A stretch of 64,000 nt of DNA from assembly GCF_006874625.1 (NCBI RefSeq), contig NZ_CP030034.1, positions 2,852,001 to 2,916,000 on the forward strand, in the 5' to 3' direction. The stretch comes from Bdellovibrio sp. NC01 (GTDB lineage Bacteria; Bdellovibrionota; Bdellovibrionia; Bdellovibrionales; Bdellovibrionaceae). Positions 1-8,825 of this stretch are shown piece after piece. The position numbers and the translations under genes were made by a program. The notes under the pieces were generated by a model. The model had not been told where the DNA came from. It saw nothing but the letters and a program-made list of their open reading frames with translations, and made no database searches. Numbering within the stretch: position 1 is the stretch's first letter; each line of letters starts with the position of its first letter.

Positions 1-683
1 AAAAACCAAGCTCTTCAGCTCCGCCGCCGCCCTTGCGTAATACGCCCGTTTCCGCAACGATACCGACAGAAGCACTTAAACCAAATTCATTTGATTCAAT
101 AACCAATGGCGCTTGCGAAAACAGTTTATAGTCGATGCCTTTAAGAATCGCCGCCACCGCATCCTGACGACGTTGCTGAAACGTACGTTTTTCTTTTGGT
201 TCAGACGGTTTGCCTTTGCCGATGGCTTTCATCGCACCTGACTTCACAACACTTAAAGCATCACCGACAAGACTGCCAACACCAAATACAACGCTTGTCG
301 AACTTAAGATACGCGCCGCATTTGATAAAAATAACACGCGCATGTCTTGAAACTTCTTTTGGCTTTCTGGCGTCATGCTTTCATAAGGTTGCAACGGGTC
401 TATTTCTTCCAGTGAACCACCACGCGCGATGATTTGTTCTTTGACCTTGTCTGGAATTTTTAAACCCAAAGCTTCCTTCATCGCCTCGCGATCGGGAATT
501 TGTTCGAAAGAAAAGATTTTGGCCTCAGAAACTTTGATCAGCAGTTGCTCGCGCTGCGCGACCTGTGCGGGCTCTAGCAACGTTTCTGACGTTTCCATTT
601 CTGGAACGTCATCAGCGTGAGCAAAACGCAGCGGAAGTGCCACTGCCAAGATCATCAATAAGGATGTTACTAAGTTCTTCATA
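1..683 (-). CDS. Secreted hypothetical protein (3' end outside window)
   Basis: A reverse-strand reading frame opens at an ATG at 681-683 and stays open to base 1, so the C-terminus is missing. The first ~23 residues (MKNLVTSLLMILAVALPLRF, then AHA) form a clear Sec signal peptide cut near AHA. The visible mature part is about 200 residues: an acidic start, a hydrophobic Ala/Val/Gly stretch (around SSTSVVFGVGSLVGDALS) that may be a membrane or lipid-contact segment, a Lys-rich linker, then a part with beta character ending in a run of glycines. I do not recognise the family. It is transcribed away from the next gene in the same direction and probably has its own promoter, because about 50 bases separate it from the end of the gene at 737. 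Export is well supported; function is unknown. Confidence 0.75.
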
Positions 684-736
684 GTCCTTTTACTTTCTTA
701 TCGTTCGCACACGCACGGGGTTTGTTTTTAAAACTT

Positions 737-1957
737 TTAAATTCCAATTCTTAAAACTGACAAAGTCCAATCGAAGATCTTGATCCACACCGACTTCTTT
801 GGAAGTTCGTTGTTCGCTTTTAAGCGATAGTATTGGATCAAATCTTTGAAGTAGTTGTTATAATATTCTTCCATCAGATGAGCGCGGTTGTAGCGTGCAC
901 CATCTGTCGCGCCCAATCTTGAAGCTTCAGTCACGTAAAGGCGCAAAGTTCCTTTTGTGTCTTGCTTGTACATTTTCGCGTACCATTGATCGAGTTTCAC
1001 TGGCTTACCAACGAACGGATCAATCACCCACCAACCGCCATCGCTGCTTTTAACTGCCGTCGCGACATGGAATTGCCAGATGATATCGCCGACGATAGCT
1101 TTCATAGACCCCGCCACAAAGACTTTGCGGATCGAGTTCTTATCGATACCCATGTACAACGCTTCCAGATGTGCAGTCATCGCACGGCCAAAACAGAATC
1201 CCATTTTATGATCGGGATCGTATTTGTTTACTTTTAAAAGTCGCGCCACCGGATGACGTGTCACTTCTTCATAAAGCTTACGCACCGTTTGTTTATCAAG
1301 CGCATTGATCTTTTTGCCTGAATACGTAGCCGCAGATTCAGCATTCATCTGCTTTAATACTTCGTTATTCATCGCCACAGCTTCTTCAGGAGTTTTAGCT
1401 GTGTTATCCCAGATCAAGTTTTCTGCTGTGTATTTCGTAAGAATGTCTTCAACAAATTTATTTCCGACGATGGCGGCCCGTTCTTCGAAACTGAATCCGG
1501 CAAGATCTAAAATACGATCTTTACGCTCTAATTGCAGTTCTGTGTAATTGCCTGAAAACGCGCTTAAATTTTTGTTTTCGCCTTTTTCAGTGCGACCTAA
1601 TGCGCGAGCAAGCTTCAAAGCTGTCGCTTGCTCTTTCGTCAGCGTGCGACCTAGCAGGCTTGTTACATCTTTTGAAAGTTTTAGGTCTGCGATTTCAAGA
1701 TCTTTAAGGATAGCTTGGAATTGAGCGCGCGCTTCCGGTGTGATTTCAGCACCACGATTCACGACCTTGTCGATGAACGCCATGTTGAAATCATTCAGGA
1801 CGAGATTGAATTCATTGCCGATGAAACTGCGTGATGGTTCTAGATAAGAACTTGGCTCTTCACCCAATAAAGCAAACTCGCAGCGTTCCGCCGCGGAAAC
1901 CGCTCCTGCAACCAGGAGTGGTAGTATTGCCAATAGAGCATGCCTCATGAAGTTCAT
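737..1957 (-). CDS. Secreted protein-glutamine deamidase-like (papain-fold) protein
   Basis: The frame extends to a TTG at 1975, but the ATG at 1957 gives the better secreted start: a short basic end, a hydrophobic stretch (ALLAILPLLVAGAV) and an SAA cleavage site. About 210 residues of helical charged sequence follow. The C-terminal part carries what looks like a Cys-His-Asp triad: C255 in GFCFGRAMTAH, H297 in WQFHVATAV and D313 in WWVIDPF. This Cys / HVA / IDP order and spacing is that of bacterial protein-glutaminases and related papain-like deamidases (Gln_deamidase_2-type families). What is seen: signal peptide and triad-like motifs. Inferred: a periplasmic or exported enzyme that deamidates or cleaves proteins, with the N-terminal half possibly a propeptide as in known protein-glutaminases. 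It is a single gene flanked by short gaps. A transglutaminase-like role is the main alternative. Confidence 0.6.
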   Translation of the reverse strand: MNFMRHALLAILPLLVAGAVSAAERCEFALLGEEPSSYLEPSRSFIGNEFNLVLNDFNMAFIDKVVNRGAEITPEARAQFQAILKDLEIADLKLSKDVTSLLGRTLTKEQATALKLARALGRTEKGENKNLSAFSGNYTELQLERKDRILDLAGFSFEERAAIVGNKFVEDILTKYTAENLIWDNTAKTPEEAVAMNNEVLKQMNAESAATYSGKKINALDKQTVRKLYEEVTRHPVARLLKVNKYDPDHKMGFCFGRAMTAHLEALYMGIDKNSIRKVFVAGSMKAIVGDIIWQFHVATAVKSSDGGWWVIDPFVGKPVKLDQWYAKMYKQDTKGTLRLYVTEASRLGATDGARYNRAHLMEEYYNNYFKDLIQYYRLKANNELPKKSVWIKIFDWTLSVLRIGI

Positions 1958-2088
1958 CACAACAGTGAATTTCAAGGTTTATGCCGCGATTTCACTGCCT
2001 TATGGAAATATTAGAGGCATTCTGCAATTATCTTTTAAACAGGGTCAGCGAAAAATTGTCGCCGTCTCAGAATGAGACAGCGCAATGA

Positions 2089-2379
2089 CTAAGATTGATG
2101 ACGATACTTTTCTGTCCAAAATCCACGATCGCAATGACCGTATTTGAAATAACGGCCATAGTGATGACGTAGTCCATGGTAGCGTTTCATCGAACGCTTC
2201 GACGGCATAATCATCATCTTCACGATTTGAATCAGCATGAACAGACAAGCGATATGCCAGTACGGAATATTTAAGTACAACGGTGGCGCTTCACTTAAAT
2301 AGATGGGCGCAAGATAATTCCAGATGAAGTAAACTGGAATCGCCCAGATCATCGCACTGACAAGTTTAAAAACTTTCAT
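2089..2379 (-). CDS. Small inner-membrane protein of the DUF2089 operon
   Basis: This 96-residue protein starts 12 bases after the stop of the upstream beta-helix gene, with an AGGAG site just before the ATG. It has two hydrophobic segments (about residues 4-24 and 41-58) joined by a short periplasmic-type loop rich in Pro and Tyr, then a strongly basic His/Arg/Lys/Tyr-rich tail that should lie in the cytoplasm. It is the third gene of an operon headed by a DUF2089 regulator. I do not recognise a named family. Its place suggests a membrane partner of the beta-helix protein, which is inference. A competing frame (2045..2248) overlaps it but lacks any start signal and is rejected. Confidence 0.7.
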   Translation of the reverse strand: MKVFKLVSAMIWAIPVYFIWNYLAPIYLSEAPPLYLNIPYWHIACLFMLIQIVKMMIMPSKRSMKRYHGLRHHYGRYFKYGHCDRGFWTEKYRHQS

Positions 2380-2391
2380 AACAACGTACTC

Positions 2392-3492
2392 CTACTTAGC
2401 TAAACCAACTGCTGCCAGGAAGGCTTCGTTCCCGTCGATTTCGACATCAGACAGTTGAATATTTTGAATTTTAATATCGCTTAAATTTACATTGCGGATT
2501 GTGACGTCAGTGAACGTGCAATCGGAAAAAACTGTTTTATGGAATTGGCAGTTTTCAAAGTGCATGTCGACGAAACCTTTTTTACGAAGTGACCAGGATT
2601 CATCGGCAGTAAAAATCACCTCCGAAAATTGGCAGTTCATAAAATTAGCATCACGGAATGAGGCACCTTTAAGCACGCAGTCTTTCATCGTGGAATTCAT
2701 GAAATGCACATCATGGAAAGCCACACCATTCATATCAAGGCCATCAAGCAAGCTTGAACCCATGTTCATGTCTTGAATGCTGACTCCGTTGAAAGTGCTA
2801 TCAGCGATTTCCGATTCATTCGACAATTGCACATCTTTGAACATGCAGCCGTTGAATTCTGTTTCTGTGATGCTGCTTTCATCGTTCAATTGCACGTCGC
2901 TGACTTTGCAACCATGGAAGTGCGTGCCGATGATTTCGCTTTTAAGTAGCTGCATATCTTTTAAGGAACTCCCCGCCACGCCGATCTTAGAAATCTGGCT
3001 GCTGTTCAAATGCAGATCTTCCACACGGCTTGCATCAATGCGGTTTTCGTTCATCTTCGATTGTTGAAGCATGACGTCTGCAAACGATGACATCGTGATG
3101 GAATTCGCTTTGAATTCTGAATTGGGTCCCGATGGCGCTTCAAATTTGCTCATCGTGATAGAGTTGTCTTCACCATCTTCTTGGGGATTGAAGCCGCGGA
3201 AAGCCTCACCCATTTTTTCGTGAATTTTATCATGAATAAAAGAGGCGAAGTGAGGAGGTCCTCTGCGATGATCACGCGGGCCACGGGACCATGGACCACG
3301 CTCTCTGAAACGGTCACGGTCCGCGCGACCGCGACGACGTTCTTCGCGAGAATCTCCTCTCTCAGAAGATGACTCATTGGAGCCCTCCGCTTGAGACTTC
3401 TTCATCAACTCATCAATGAGGGCCGTCGCCTGATCATCAGTAAGTGCGCCGCTTTTACTCATTTCAATAATTCGTTTAATTTGATCTTTCAT
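2392..3492 (-). CDS. SHOCT-like / pentapeptide-type beta-helix protein
   Basis: This 366-residue protein has three parts. Residues 1-33 form a short helical module (GALTDDQATALIDELMKK) of the SHOCT-like kind also seen at the N-terminus of YvlB/LiaX-type proteins. Residues about 38-80 are an Arg/Asp/Glu-rich disordered linker. From about residue 108 to the end there are some ten degenerate repeats with hydrophobic residues at fixed spacing (patterns such as F-x-G-C-x-x-x-D-V-Q-L), as expected of a right-handed beta-helix of the pentapeptide class. There is no signal peptide, so it should be cytoplasmic or membrane-associated. It starts 2 bases after the DUF2089 stop codon and is almost certainly translationally coupled to it. 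In Firmicutes, DUF2089 genes lie next to SHOCT-DUF4097 proteins in envelope-stress operons; here a pentapeptide helix takes the place of the DUF4097 helix. The envelope-stress role is inference. Confidence 0.75.
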   Translation of the reverse strand: MKDQIKRIIEMSKSGALTDDQATALIDELMKKSQAEGSNESSSERGDSREERRRGRADRDRFRERGPWSRGPRDHRRGPPHFASFIHDKIHEKMGEAFRGFNPQEDGEDNSITMSKFEAPSGPNSEFKANSITMSSFADVMLQQSKMNENRIDASRVEDLHLNSSQISKIGVAGSSLKDMQLLKSEIIGTHFHGCKVSDVQLNDESSITETEFNGCMFKDVQLSNESEIADSTFNGVSIQDMNMGSSLLDGLDMNGVAFHDVHFMNSTMKDCVLKGASFRDANFMNCQFSEVIFTADESWSLRKKGFVDMHFENCQFHKTVFSDCTFTDVTIRNVNLSDIKIQNIQLSDVEIDGNEAFLAAVGLAK

Positions 3493-3494
3493 TT

Positions 3495-3890
3495 TTACGA
3501 GCCTTTCGTTGTTTTGATCAAAGCCATCGCTTCGTCAAAAGTGATTTCGCCTTTTTCAAGACGAGTAAGAACCTCTTCTGTTGTCAGAGGTTTTGGTGGT
3601 TCCCCTTTTGCGCGCTCCTCGTACTCACCGACTAATTTATTTTTCAGTTGAGTCAGACGATTGCGGATTGTGGGATAGCTCAGACCCAAAGCAGGCTCCA
3701 TGTCGCGCACTCGTCCTTCACAGCGAATGAAGATACGTAAGAAGTGCAGATCCTCAGGCGATAGAGTCGCGAACTCATTCAACTGAAAGGGACCTTCAAC
3801 ACGGATGTCGCAATGACCACATGACAAGACCGTAGGGCTCAAAAGGCCGTGGCATACTGGGCATAGAATATTTGAATCGATATTGCTCAT
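3495..3890 (-). CDS. DUF2089 family DNA-binding regulator
   Basis: This is a 131-residue protein. Cys10, Cys13, Cys24 and Cys27 (CPVC ... CGHC) form a zinc ribbon. It is followed by an acidic helix (LSPEDLHFLRIF) and a helix-turn-helix of the sigma/LuxR type (ALGLSYPTIRNRLTQLKNKL). The last ~25 residues (TTEEVLTRLEKGEITFDEAM) form a SHOCT-like helical pair resembling the N-terminus of the next protein, so the two may contact each other. This layout is that of the DUF2089 family. It heads an operon with the beta-helix protein and a small membrane protein. Upstream lies an AT-rich region with three near-identical 14-bp motifs, which I infer to be its own operator. Family assignment is firm; the signal it responds to is unknown. 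Confidence 0.85.
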   Translation of the reverse strand: MSNIDSNILCPVCHGLLSPTVLSCGHCDIRVEGPFQLNEFATLSPEDLHFLRIFIRCEGRVRDMEPALGLSYPTIRNRLTQLKNKLVGEYEERAKGEPPKPLTTEEVLTRLEKGEITFDEAMALIKTTKGS

Positions 3891-3913
3891 GCCCTATTAA
3901 TAGCACTACAGAC

Positions 3914-4005
3914 TTTAATATTTCAAATATATTTTTAACATTTTAAATAATCGGCATATTCATTCTAATAAAATCAATAACTTAGGACTGTTTTAATATT
4001 TTAAA
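3914..4005 (-). promoter_or_regulatory. Three copies of TTTAAYATTTYAAA upstream of the DUF2089 operon
   Basis: The upstream region of the DUF2089 gene holds the 14-mer three times on the + strand: 3914-3927 (TTTAATATTTCAAA), 3934-3947 (TTTAACATTTTAAA) and 3992-4005 (TTTAATATTTTAAA). They match the consensus TTTAAYATTTYAAA exactly and are near-palindromic. The first two start 20 bases apart, about two helical turns, so a dimer could bind both on one face. This fits an autoregulatory operator for the helix-turn-helix protein encoded just downstream. The region is very AT-rich, so chance similarity must be weighed. Confidence 0.4.
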
Positions 4006-4056
4006 GAGAAAATTCATAAGGGAGCCTAATAATATCCGCGCTCCCCGCCAAACGAA

Positions 4057-4084
4057 AAAAGGACTTCTTGCGAAGTCCTTTTAA
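4057..4084. terminator. Bidirectional intrinsic terminator
   Basis: AAGGACTTC and GAAGTCCTT form a 9-bp stem around a TTGC loop, flanked by A-runs on the left and T-runs on the right. It lies 25 bases downstream of the stop codon of the reverse-strand gene at 4109 and ends that transcript with a T-rich tail on the reverse strand. Confidence 0.85.
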
Positions 4085-4108
4085 TTATCATCACTCAGTT
4101 TTTGCGAA

Positions 4109-4369
4109 CTATTTAAAAATAAAACGATCGGCTTTCATAATATCAAAGTCCTTCTTATTAAGATGGACAAGAAGTTTACCTGATCGCGTTGGCCCATTCG
4201 TAGCCTCAAAATTTTTGCGGGGAATTCTAAAAGTATTATTGTTAGCCGAAATTTTCACCCAATTTGTATCGAATGCTTTTACTTCAGCTGGAAAACTAAT
4301 ATCGGATGTCACTGCTCCATAAGAAACAGATGCAAAAAGAAGAGACACGATCACTAATATTTTAATCAT
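4109..4369 (-). CDS. Small secreted hypothetical protein
   Basis: The open frame begins at 4435, but the true start is most likely the ATG at 4369: it has an AGGTGG ribosome site 6-9 bases upstream and opens directly into a signal peptide (MIKILVIVSLLFASVSYGA). The 86-residue precursor gives a mature protein of about 66 residues with a basic, beta-rich composition and no cysteine. It starts about 34 bases after the barrel protein gene at 4404 and probably shares its transcript. No family recognised. Confidence 0.7.
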   Translation of the reverse strand: MIKILVIVSLLFASVSYGAVTSDISFPAEVKAFDTNWVKISANNNTFRIPRKNFEATNGPTRSGKLLVHLNKKDFDIMKADRFIFK

Positions 4370-4403
4370 TGTACACCACCTTGTCTTTGAGAACAGATTA
4401 TTT

Positions 4404-5402
4404 TTAACGACCAAATTTTCTAGAGATACCGACACGGGCTAGATCTCGATCGTTATTGCGGTTGAACGAAGCCACGCGACTGAAGCTTGCGAAGACCTTC
4501 CATTGTTTGCCAACCGAGCGCTCCACTTGCAAAGTGATCAGCCCATCGAGTTCTGCACCACCAGAGTCTCTTGAGTTGTTTGCGACATAGGGACCAGCGC
4601 CAGCACTGACAGTCCACTTGTCAGTCAAAGGCTGTACGAACCAACCTTGAACGGCGACGCCTTGACGATTCACGCGAGTGCCGTCATCACCTTCGACGAT
4701 AGCAGCCACCGATGCAGCCCAAGGGCCGTCATAGATTTTTGATTCTACACCACAACCTTGAGCCGCACTGGTACCGCCATGATTGGTTTTCGCAGTTCCC
4801 GCTGTGACGCTAAACCAAATTGGTTTTTCCGAAGTGTCGTTGCTGCCTTGATAAGTCGAAGAACCAAAATTTTTGCCCACACCAATAAGGATAGCATTGG
4901 TCGATGGCGCACCAGGCATCTCGACATGGTTTAAAGCAAAACGCATATGCAAGCCCGGAGAAAGTCGATCCATATTCGCAAGAAGAGCCAAGGACACCAA
5001 GGCACCTAAATTTGGATCGTCGTATTCCGTGCCGTTTATTTTTGTCGTGTTCATACTAAAATAGGGACCAACTCCGACTTCGGCGCTGATGTGGTTGTTG
5101 ATATTTTTTCTGAAGACGATTTGTGAACCAAAACCATCGCGATGATTATTGTCAGGGTGTCCTTCGTTATAATGAAAAACATCAACACGCAGTTGTCCGT
5201 CAGAATCAAATTCATGACCAAAGCGCACTTCAAAAGTTTTAGCTTTCATTGATTTATCATCGACCGCGCCAGTGCCATAAGCTTTGCCGTCGCCGTAAGT
5301 CGCCGAAGTGTAAGAGCCATGATTTGTTGTCGCAGACTCAGAATATTGAGCTGCCGCAACCACAGGTAAAGCGAAAGCCAAAGCCATTAAATAAACGTTC
5401 AT
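4404..5402 (-). CDS. Outer-membrane beta-barrel-like protein
   Basis: This 332-residue protein starts with a signal peptide (MNVYLMALAFALPVVAAAQ) preceded by a GAGGT ribosome site 4 bases from the ATG. The mature part is almost all alternating amphipathic strands rich in Gly, Asn, Asp and aromatic residues (for example SAEVGVGPYFSMNT and WTVSAGAGPYVANN), and it ends in a strand VGISRKFGR. This is typical of an 8- to 12-stranded outer-membrane barrel. The N-terminal part (FEVRFGHEF) resembles lipid-A-modifying or acyl-hydrolase-like barrels, but I see no catalytic signature strong enough to claim that. Likely role: structural or lipid-linked outer-membrane protein, function unknown. Confidence 0.7.
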   Translation of the reverse strand: MNVYLMALAFALPVVAAAQYSESATTNHGSYTSATYGDGKAYGTGAVDDKSMKAKTFEVRFGHEFDSDGQLRVDVFHYNEGHPDNNHRDGFGSQIVFRKNINNHISAEVGVGPYFSMNTTKINGTEYDDPNLGALVSLALLANMDRLSPGLHMRFALNHVEMPGAPSTNAILIGVGKNFGSSTYQGSNDTSEKPIWFSVTAGTAKTNHGGTSAAQGCGVESKIYDGPWAASVAAIVEGDDGTRVNRQGVAVQGWFVQPLTDKWTVSAGAGPYVANNSRDSGGAELDGLITLQVERSVGKQWKVFASFSRVASFNRNNDRDLARVGISRKFGR

Positions 5403-5629
5403 ATCAACCTCAAGAATTTAGTTATCAGTGAGGTGATCAGCAAAGCATTTGCCATGACTGTCAATTTTGCGTGATATTGCGTGATCTTAATCAAACCAAG
5501 GCTTATGAAAACCTGAATGGAAATGACGGAATTTACGACGAACGTGTCCTAACGAAAAAAAGAGATCATTACAGAGCAAGAATCAGAACTCCTGAAGTTT
5601 AGTGTATTTCACTGACCAACTTCTAGGCA

Positions 5630-5656
5630 GAAGGCACGAAGATGGCTCGTGCCTTC
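5630..5656 (-). terminator. Hairpin downstream of secreted protein gene
   Basis: GAAGGCACGA and TCGTGCCTTC form a perfect 10-bp stem around a 7-base loop, about 20 bases beyond the stop of the gene at 5677. A T-run after it is poor, so it is either a weak intrinsic terminator or an RNA-protecting 3' hairpin. Confidence 0.5.
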
Positions 5657-5676
5657 GGATTCTAGCGTGCGCAGAG

Positions 5677-6189
5677 CTAATGGTTCGGATTCGACATAGG
5701 TGCTTCAAAACCCGTGACGGCAAACCACTTTTCTTCAGATCCCGCCATCACAAATATAATTGGCGCGATACAAGTTTTAGGAAGCTTGATCCTCGCATTA
5801 ATCTCAGAATTGCCCGAGGTCGTTGCTCGATAACCGCGAGTCAGCACCTTTGTCATGGAAATTCCACCGCTGTTGTTTTCAGAGAGACAGCTGACCATAG
5901 CGCGGAATTCTTTTTCATCATTCTTGCCGCGAAGGTTTGGTGGAACCACAGACGCATCACTAAACACTAAACCCTTAACGCTAATTTTCAAATGACCATC
6001 TGTCGAAAGAGAACCCTTTGCGCTCCTGATCTCCCACGGCAACTCATCACCGAGCACTCCGCGAATCTGAGTCCCTCCTACAAAGGGCCCATCAACTCCA
6101 TACATAGTATCAAACTTCAAAATGTCGGCGGCATTTGTGATTGCTGGCATTGAAAGAGCAAGTGCCATAATAAACAACGTTTTTTTCAT
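5677..6189 (-). CDS. Secreted hypothetical protein
   Basis: The protein starts with two Met codons. The GGAG site lies 6 bases before the second ATG (6189) and only 3 before the first, so the second is chosen, giving 170 residues. The signal peptide is MKKTLFIMALALSMPAITNA. The mature part looks beta-rich: a Gly-rich start, a stretch LPWEIRSAKGSLSTDG, a Cys in MVSCLSEN and another in LPKTCIAPIIFVMA that could form a disulphide. The C-terminus (WFAVTGFEAPM) suggests a compact periplasmic fold. I do not recognise the family. It stands alone and is followed by a stem-loop. Confidence 0.7.
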   Translation of the reverse strand: MKKTLFIMALALSMPAITNAADILKFDTMYGVDGPFVGGTQIRGVLGDELPWEIRSAKGSLSTDGHLKISVKGLVFSDASVVPPNLRGKNDEKEFRAMVSCLSENNSGGISMTKVLTRGYRATTSGNSEINARIKLPKTCIAPIIFVMAGSEEKWFAVTGFEAPMSNPNH

Positions 6190-6373
6190 CATTCACTCCA
6201 ATCTGTTTCAGTTTTATGACTGCATAAGGTTTCGGAGTGTGATCATCAATACAGGAAAAGAGATAATCAATTTGCAGATTTGGAATGTGCATACAATCAA
6301 CGTGAACACTTTTGTAGGGTATCAGCAAACGCCCTTAAACCATTTTTGGTATTTCACGAATCGGTCCTCGCCC

Positions 6374-6420
6374 AAAAAAAACAAAAACCCCACAACCTCT
6401 TCAGATTGTGGGGTTTGATT
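6374..6420 (-). terminator. Intrinsic terminator of the aconitase gene
   Basis: AAACCCCACAA and TTGTGGGGTTT form an 11-bp stem with a short loop. Read on the reverse strand it is followed by a long T-rich run (complement of the A-run at 6374-6386). It lies 31 bases after the aconitase stop codon. Confidence 0.9.
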
Positions 6421-6450
6421 TGGTGTTGCTACCGAAATCGTATCCGTAGT

Positions 6451-8712
6451 TTATAGACCACGGATCAAGTTCAATGCAGAACCCGCGCGGAACCATTTCA
6501 ATTGTTCTGCGTTGTACGTGTGTTTCAACTCGATTGATTCAGTTGAACCATCAGCGTGCTTGATGTTCATTTTTACGTTTTTGCCTGGAGCTAGATCTTT
6601 AAGATCTACCAACGAAACTTTGTCTGCTTCTTGAACTTTGTCGTAGTCTTTTGGATTTACGAAAGTCAAAGCCAACACACCTTGTTTTTTCAAGTTTGTT
6701 TCGTGGATACGTGCGAATGATTTCGTGATAACAGCCGTTGCGCCAAGATGTCTTGGGCACATCGCTGCGTGCTCACGAGAAGAACCTTCACCGTAGTTTT
6801 CATCACCGATGATCACCCAACCTTGGTGAGCTTTTTGGTAAGAGCGTGCGATTTGCGCGAACTCAATACCAGTTTCACCAGTCAATTGGTTCTTACCTTT
6901 ACCGATTTCACCTGTGAATGCATTGTCTGCACCCAACAACATGTTGTTAGAGATGTTGTCCAAGTGACCACGGTAGTTCAACCATTTACCACCCGGAGAG
7001 ATATGGTCTGTCGTACATTTGCCTTTTGCTTTCGCAAGAACCAAATTATCAACGAAGTCCTTACCATCCCATTTAGTGAATGGAGACAACAATTGCAAAC
7101 GATCCGAAGCCGGATTGACTGCTACAGACGCTGTTGCACCTGCTGGTTTTTGGTAACCAACTGTATCAGCGATGAAACCTTTTGCAGGCAATTCAGGAGC
7201 TACTGGAGCTTGCAATTTCACTGAACCTTTTGGTCCAACCAATTCGTCAGTCATAGGATTGAAATCCAAACGACCCGCAAGACCCAAAGCCATTACGATT
7301 TCAGGAGATGCGATGAACGCCAAAGTTTCTGGGTTCGCATCGTTACGTGCGCGGAAGTTACGGTTGAAAGAAGTTACGATTGTATTCTTCTCGCCAGATT
7401 TAACGTCGTCACGTCTCCATTGACCGATGCAAGGACCGCAAGCGTTCGCAAGAACTGTCGCGCCTACTTCGTTGAACGTTGCCATTTGGCCATCACGTTC
7501 AATTGTGTTTTGGATTTGTGTTGAACCTGGAGAAACCAAGAATGGAGATTCCATTTTCACGCCCACTTCCATAGCTTGTTTTGCTACGAAAGCTGCACGA
7601 CCGATATCTTCGTAAGAAGAGTTCGTGCAAGAGCCGATCAATGCAGAAGAAATCTTAACTGTGTAACCTTTCTCAGCCACTTCTTTTTTAAGTGCAGAGA
7701 TTGGACGAGCCAAGTCTGGAGTGTGAGGACCAACAAGGTGTGGTTCCAAAGCAGACAAATCGATTTCGTAAACTTCGTCGAAGTATTTACCTGGATTTGC
7801 GATAACGTCAGCATCCGCAGACAAGATGTCTTTGTGAGCAGCTGCGATCGTTGCAAGCTCAGTGCGACCTGTTGAACCAAGGTACGCGCCCATGCGATCG
7901 TCGTATGGGAATACAGAGCAAGTTGCACCCAACTCAGCACCCATGTTTGTGATCGTTGCTTTACCAGTACAAGAAATTGATGAAGTACCTTCACCGAAGT
8001 ACTCAACAACTTTATCTGTACCACCTTTAACAGTTAGCATTCCGCAAAGTTTCAAGATCACGTCTTTTGCAGAAGCCCAACCGTTCAATTTACCTTTCAA
8101 GTGAACACCGATCAATTTCGGATTTTTCACTTCCCAAGGAAGACCAACCATCACGTCAGAAGCGTCAGAACCACCAACACCAACAGCACACATACCCAAA
8201 CCACCCGCATTCGGAGTGTGAGAGTCCGTACCGATCATCAAACCACCTGGGAACGCGTAGTTCTCAAGAATAACTTGGTGAATGATACCAGCGCCTGGAT
8301 GCCAGAAGCCGATGTTGTAACGAGAAGAAGCTGTCGCCAAGAAGTCATAAACTTCTTTGTTTGTAGAATTCGCAACAGTCATGTCTTGATCTTTACCTTT
8401 GTAAGCTTGGATCAAGTGGTCACAGTGAACCGTTGAAGGAACAGCAGCTTCATCTTTACCTGCTAGCATGAATTGCAACAAAGCCATTTGTGCTGTCGCA
8501 TCTTGCATCGCTACGCGGTCTGGTCTCAAAAGCAAAAAGCTTTCACCACGAACTAATTCTTGATTTTGTGGATCATCTAAGTGACCGAACAAGATTTTTT
8601 CTGCAAGAGTAAGAGGACGATTCAAACGATTACGAACAACTGCAAGTCTTTCAGCTGTCTTCTTGTAAACGTTCTGCACCATTTCTGGCGTAGTTTCGAT
8701 TTTCGAAGCCAT
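6451..8712 (-). CDS. acnA: Aconitate hydratase, mitochondrial-type
   Basis: This 753-residue enzyme interconverts citrate and isocitrate in the citric acid cycle. Its length and layout match the mitochondrial-type aconitase, which is shorter than the ~890-residue AcnA/IRP type of enterics. The [4Fe-4S] ligands are visible as C362 ([11 protein letters not shown]), C425 and C428 ([11 protein letters not shown]). The substrate motif around [12 protein letters not shown] (residues 163-174) and the C-terminal swivel domain with [17 protein letters not shown] are intact. It is monocistronic with a strong terminator; an AAAGG ribosome site precedes the ATG. Many reverse-complement frames within it are long because of its codon use and are not genes. 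The symbol acnA is by convention; acn would be equally valid. Confidence 0.97.
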   Translation of the reverse strand: MASKIETTPEMVQNVYKKTAERLAVVRNRLNRPLTLAEKILFGHLDDPQNQELVRGESFLLLRPDRVAMQDATAQMALLQFMLAGKDEAAVPSTVHCDHLIQAYKGKDQDMTVANSTNKEVYDFLATASSRYNIGFWHPGAGIIHQVILENYAFPGGLMIGTDSHTPNAGGLGMCAVGVGGSDASDVMVGLPWEVKNPKLIGVHLKGKLNGWASAKDVILKLCGMLTVKGGTDKVVEYFGEGTSSISCTGKATITNMGAELGATCSVFPYDDRMGAYLGSTGRTELATIAAAHKDILSADADVIANPGKYFDEVYEIDLSALEPHLVGPHTPDLARPISALKKEVAEKGYTVKISSALIGSCTNSSYEDIGRAAFVAKQAMEVGVKMESPFLVSPGSTQIQNTIERDGQMATFNEVGATVLANACGPCIGQWRRDDVKSGEKNTIVTSFNRNFRARNDANPETLAFIASPEIVMALGLAGRLDFNPMTDELVGPKGSVKLQAPVAPELPAKGFIADTVGYQKPAGATASVAVNPASDRLQLLSPFTKWDGKDFVDNLVLAKAKGKCTTDHISPGGKWLNYRGHLDNISNNMLLGADNAFTGEIGKGKNQLTGETGIEFAQIARSYQKAHQGWVIIGDENYGEGSSREHAAMCPRHLGATAVITKSFARIHETNLKKQGVLALTFVNPKDYDKVQEADKVSLVDLKDLAPGKNVKMNIKHADGSTESIELKHTYNAEQLKWFRAGSALNLIRGL

Positions 8713-8825
8713 TGTATTTGCCTTTCTTTTTAGAACGCCCCATCCTAATGAAAATCAGTTGAAAGCGCAAACAAAACTGCCGTTCAACAGGTCCTCACGG
8801 GCCCGACTTTCTGCGAGGCATAAAG

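Noticed and set aside
196-620. Two + strand frames at the left edge
   Set aside because: They are antisense to a reverse-strand gene with a clear signal peptide that continues beyond the window.
2045-2248. 67-codon reverse frame overlapping the small membrane protein
   Set aside because: It lacks a ribosome site and its product shows no pattern, while the other frame follows the operon and has two clear membrane helices.
6748-8436. Several long + strand frames inside the aconitase region
   Set aside because: They are antisense shadows of an intact, highly conserved enzyme and have no start signals.
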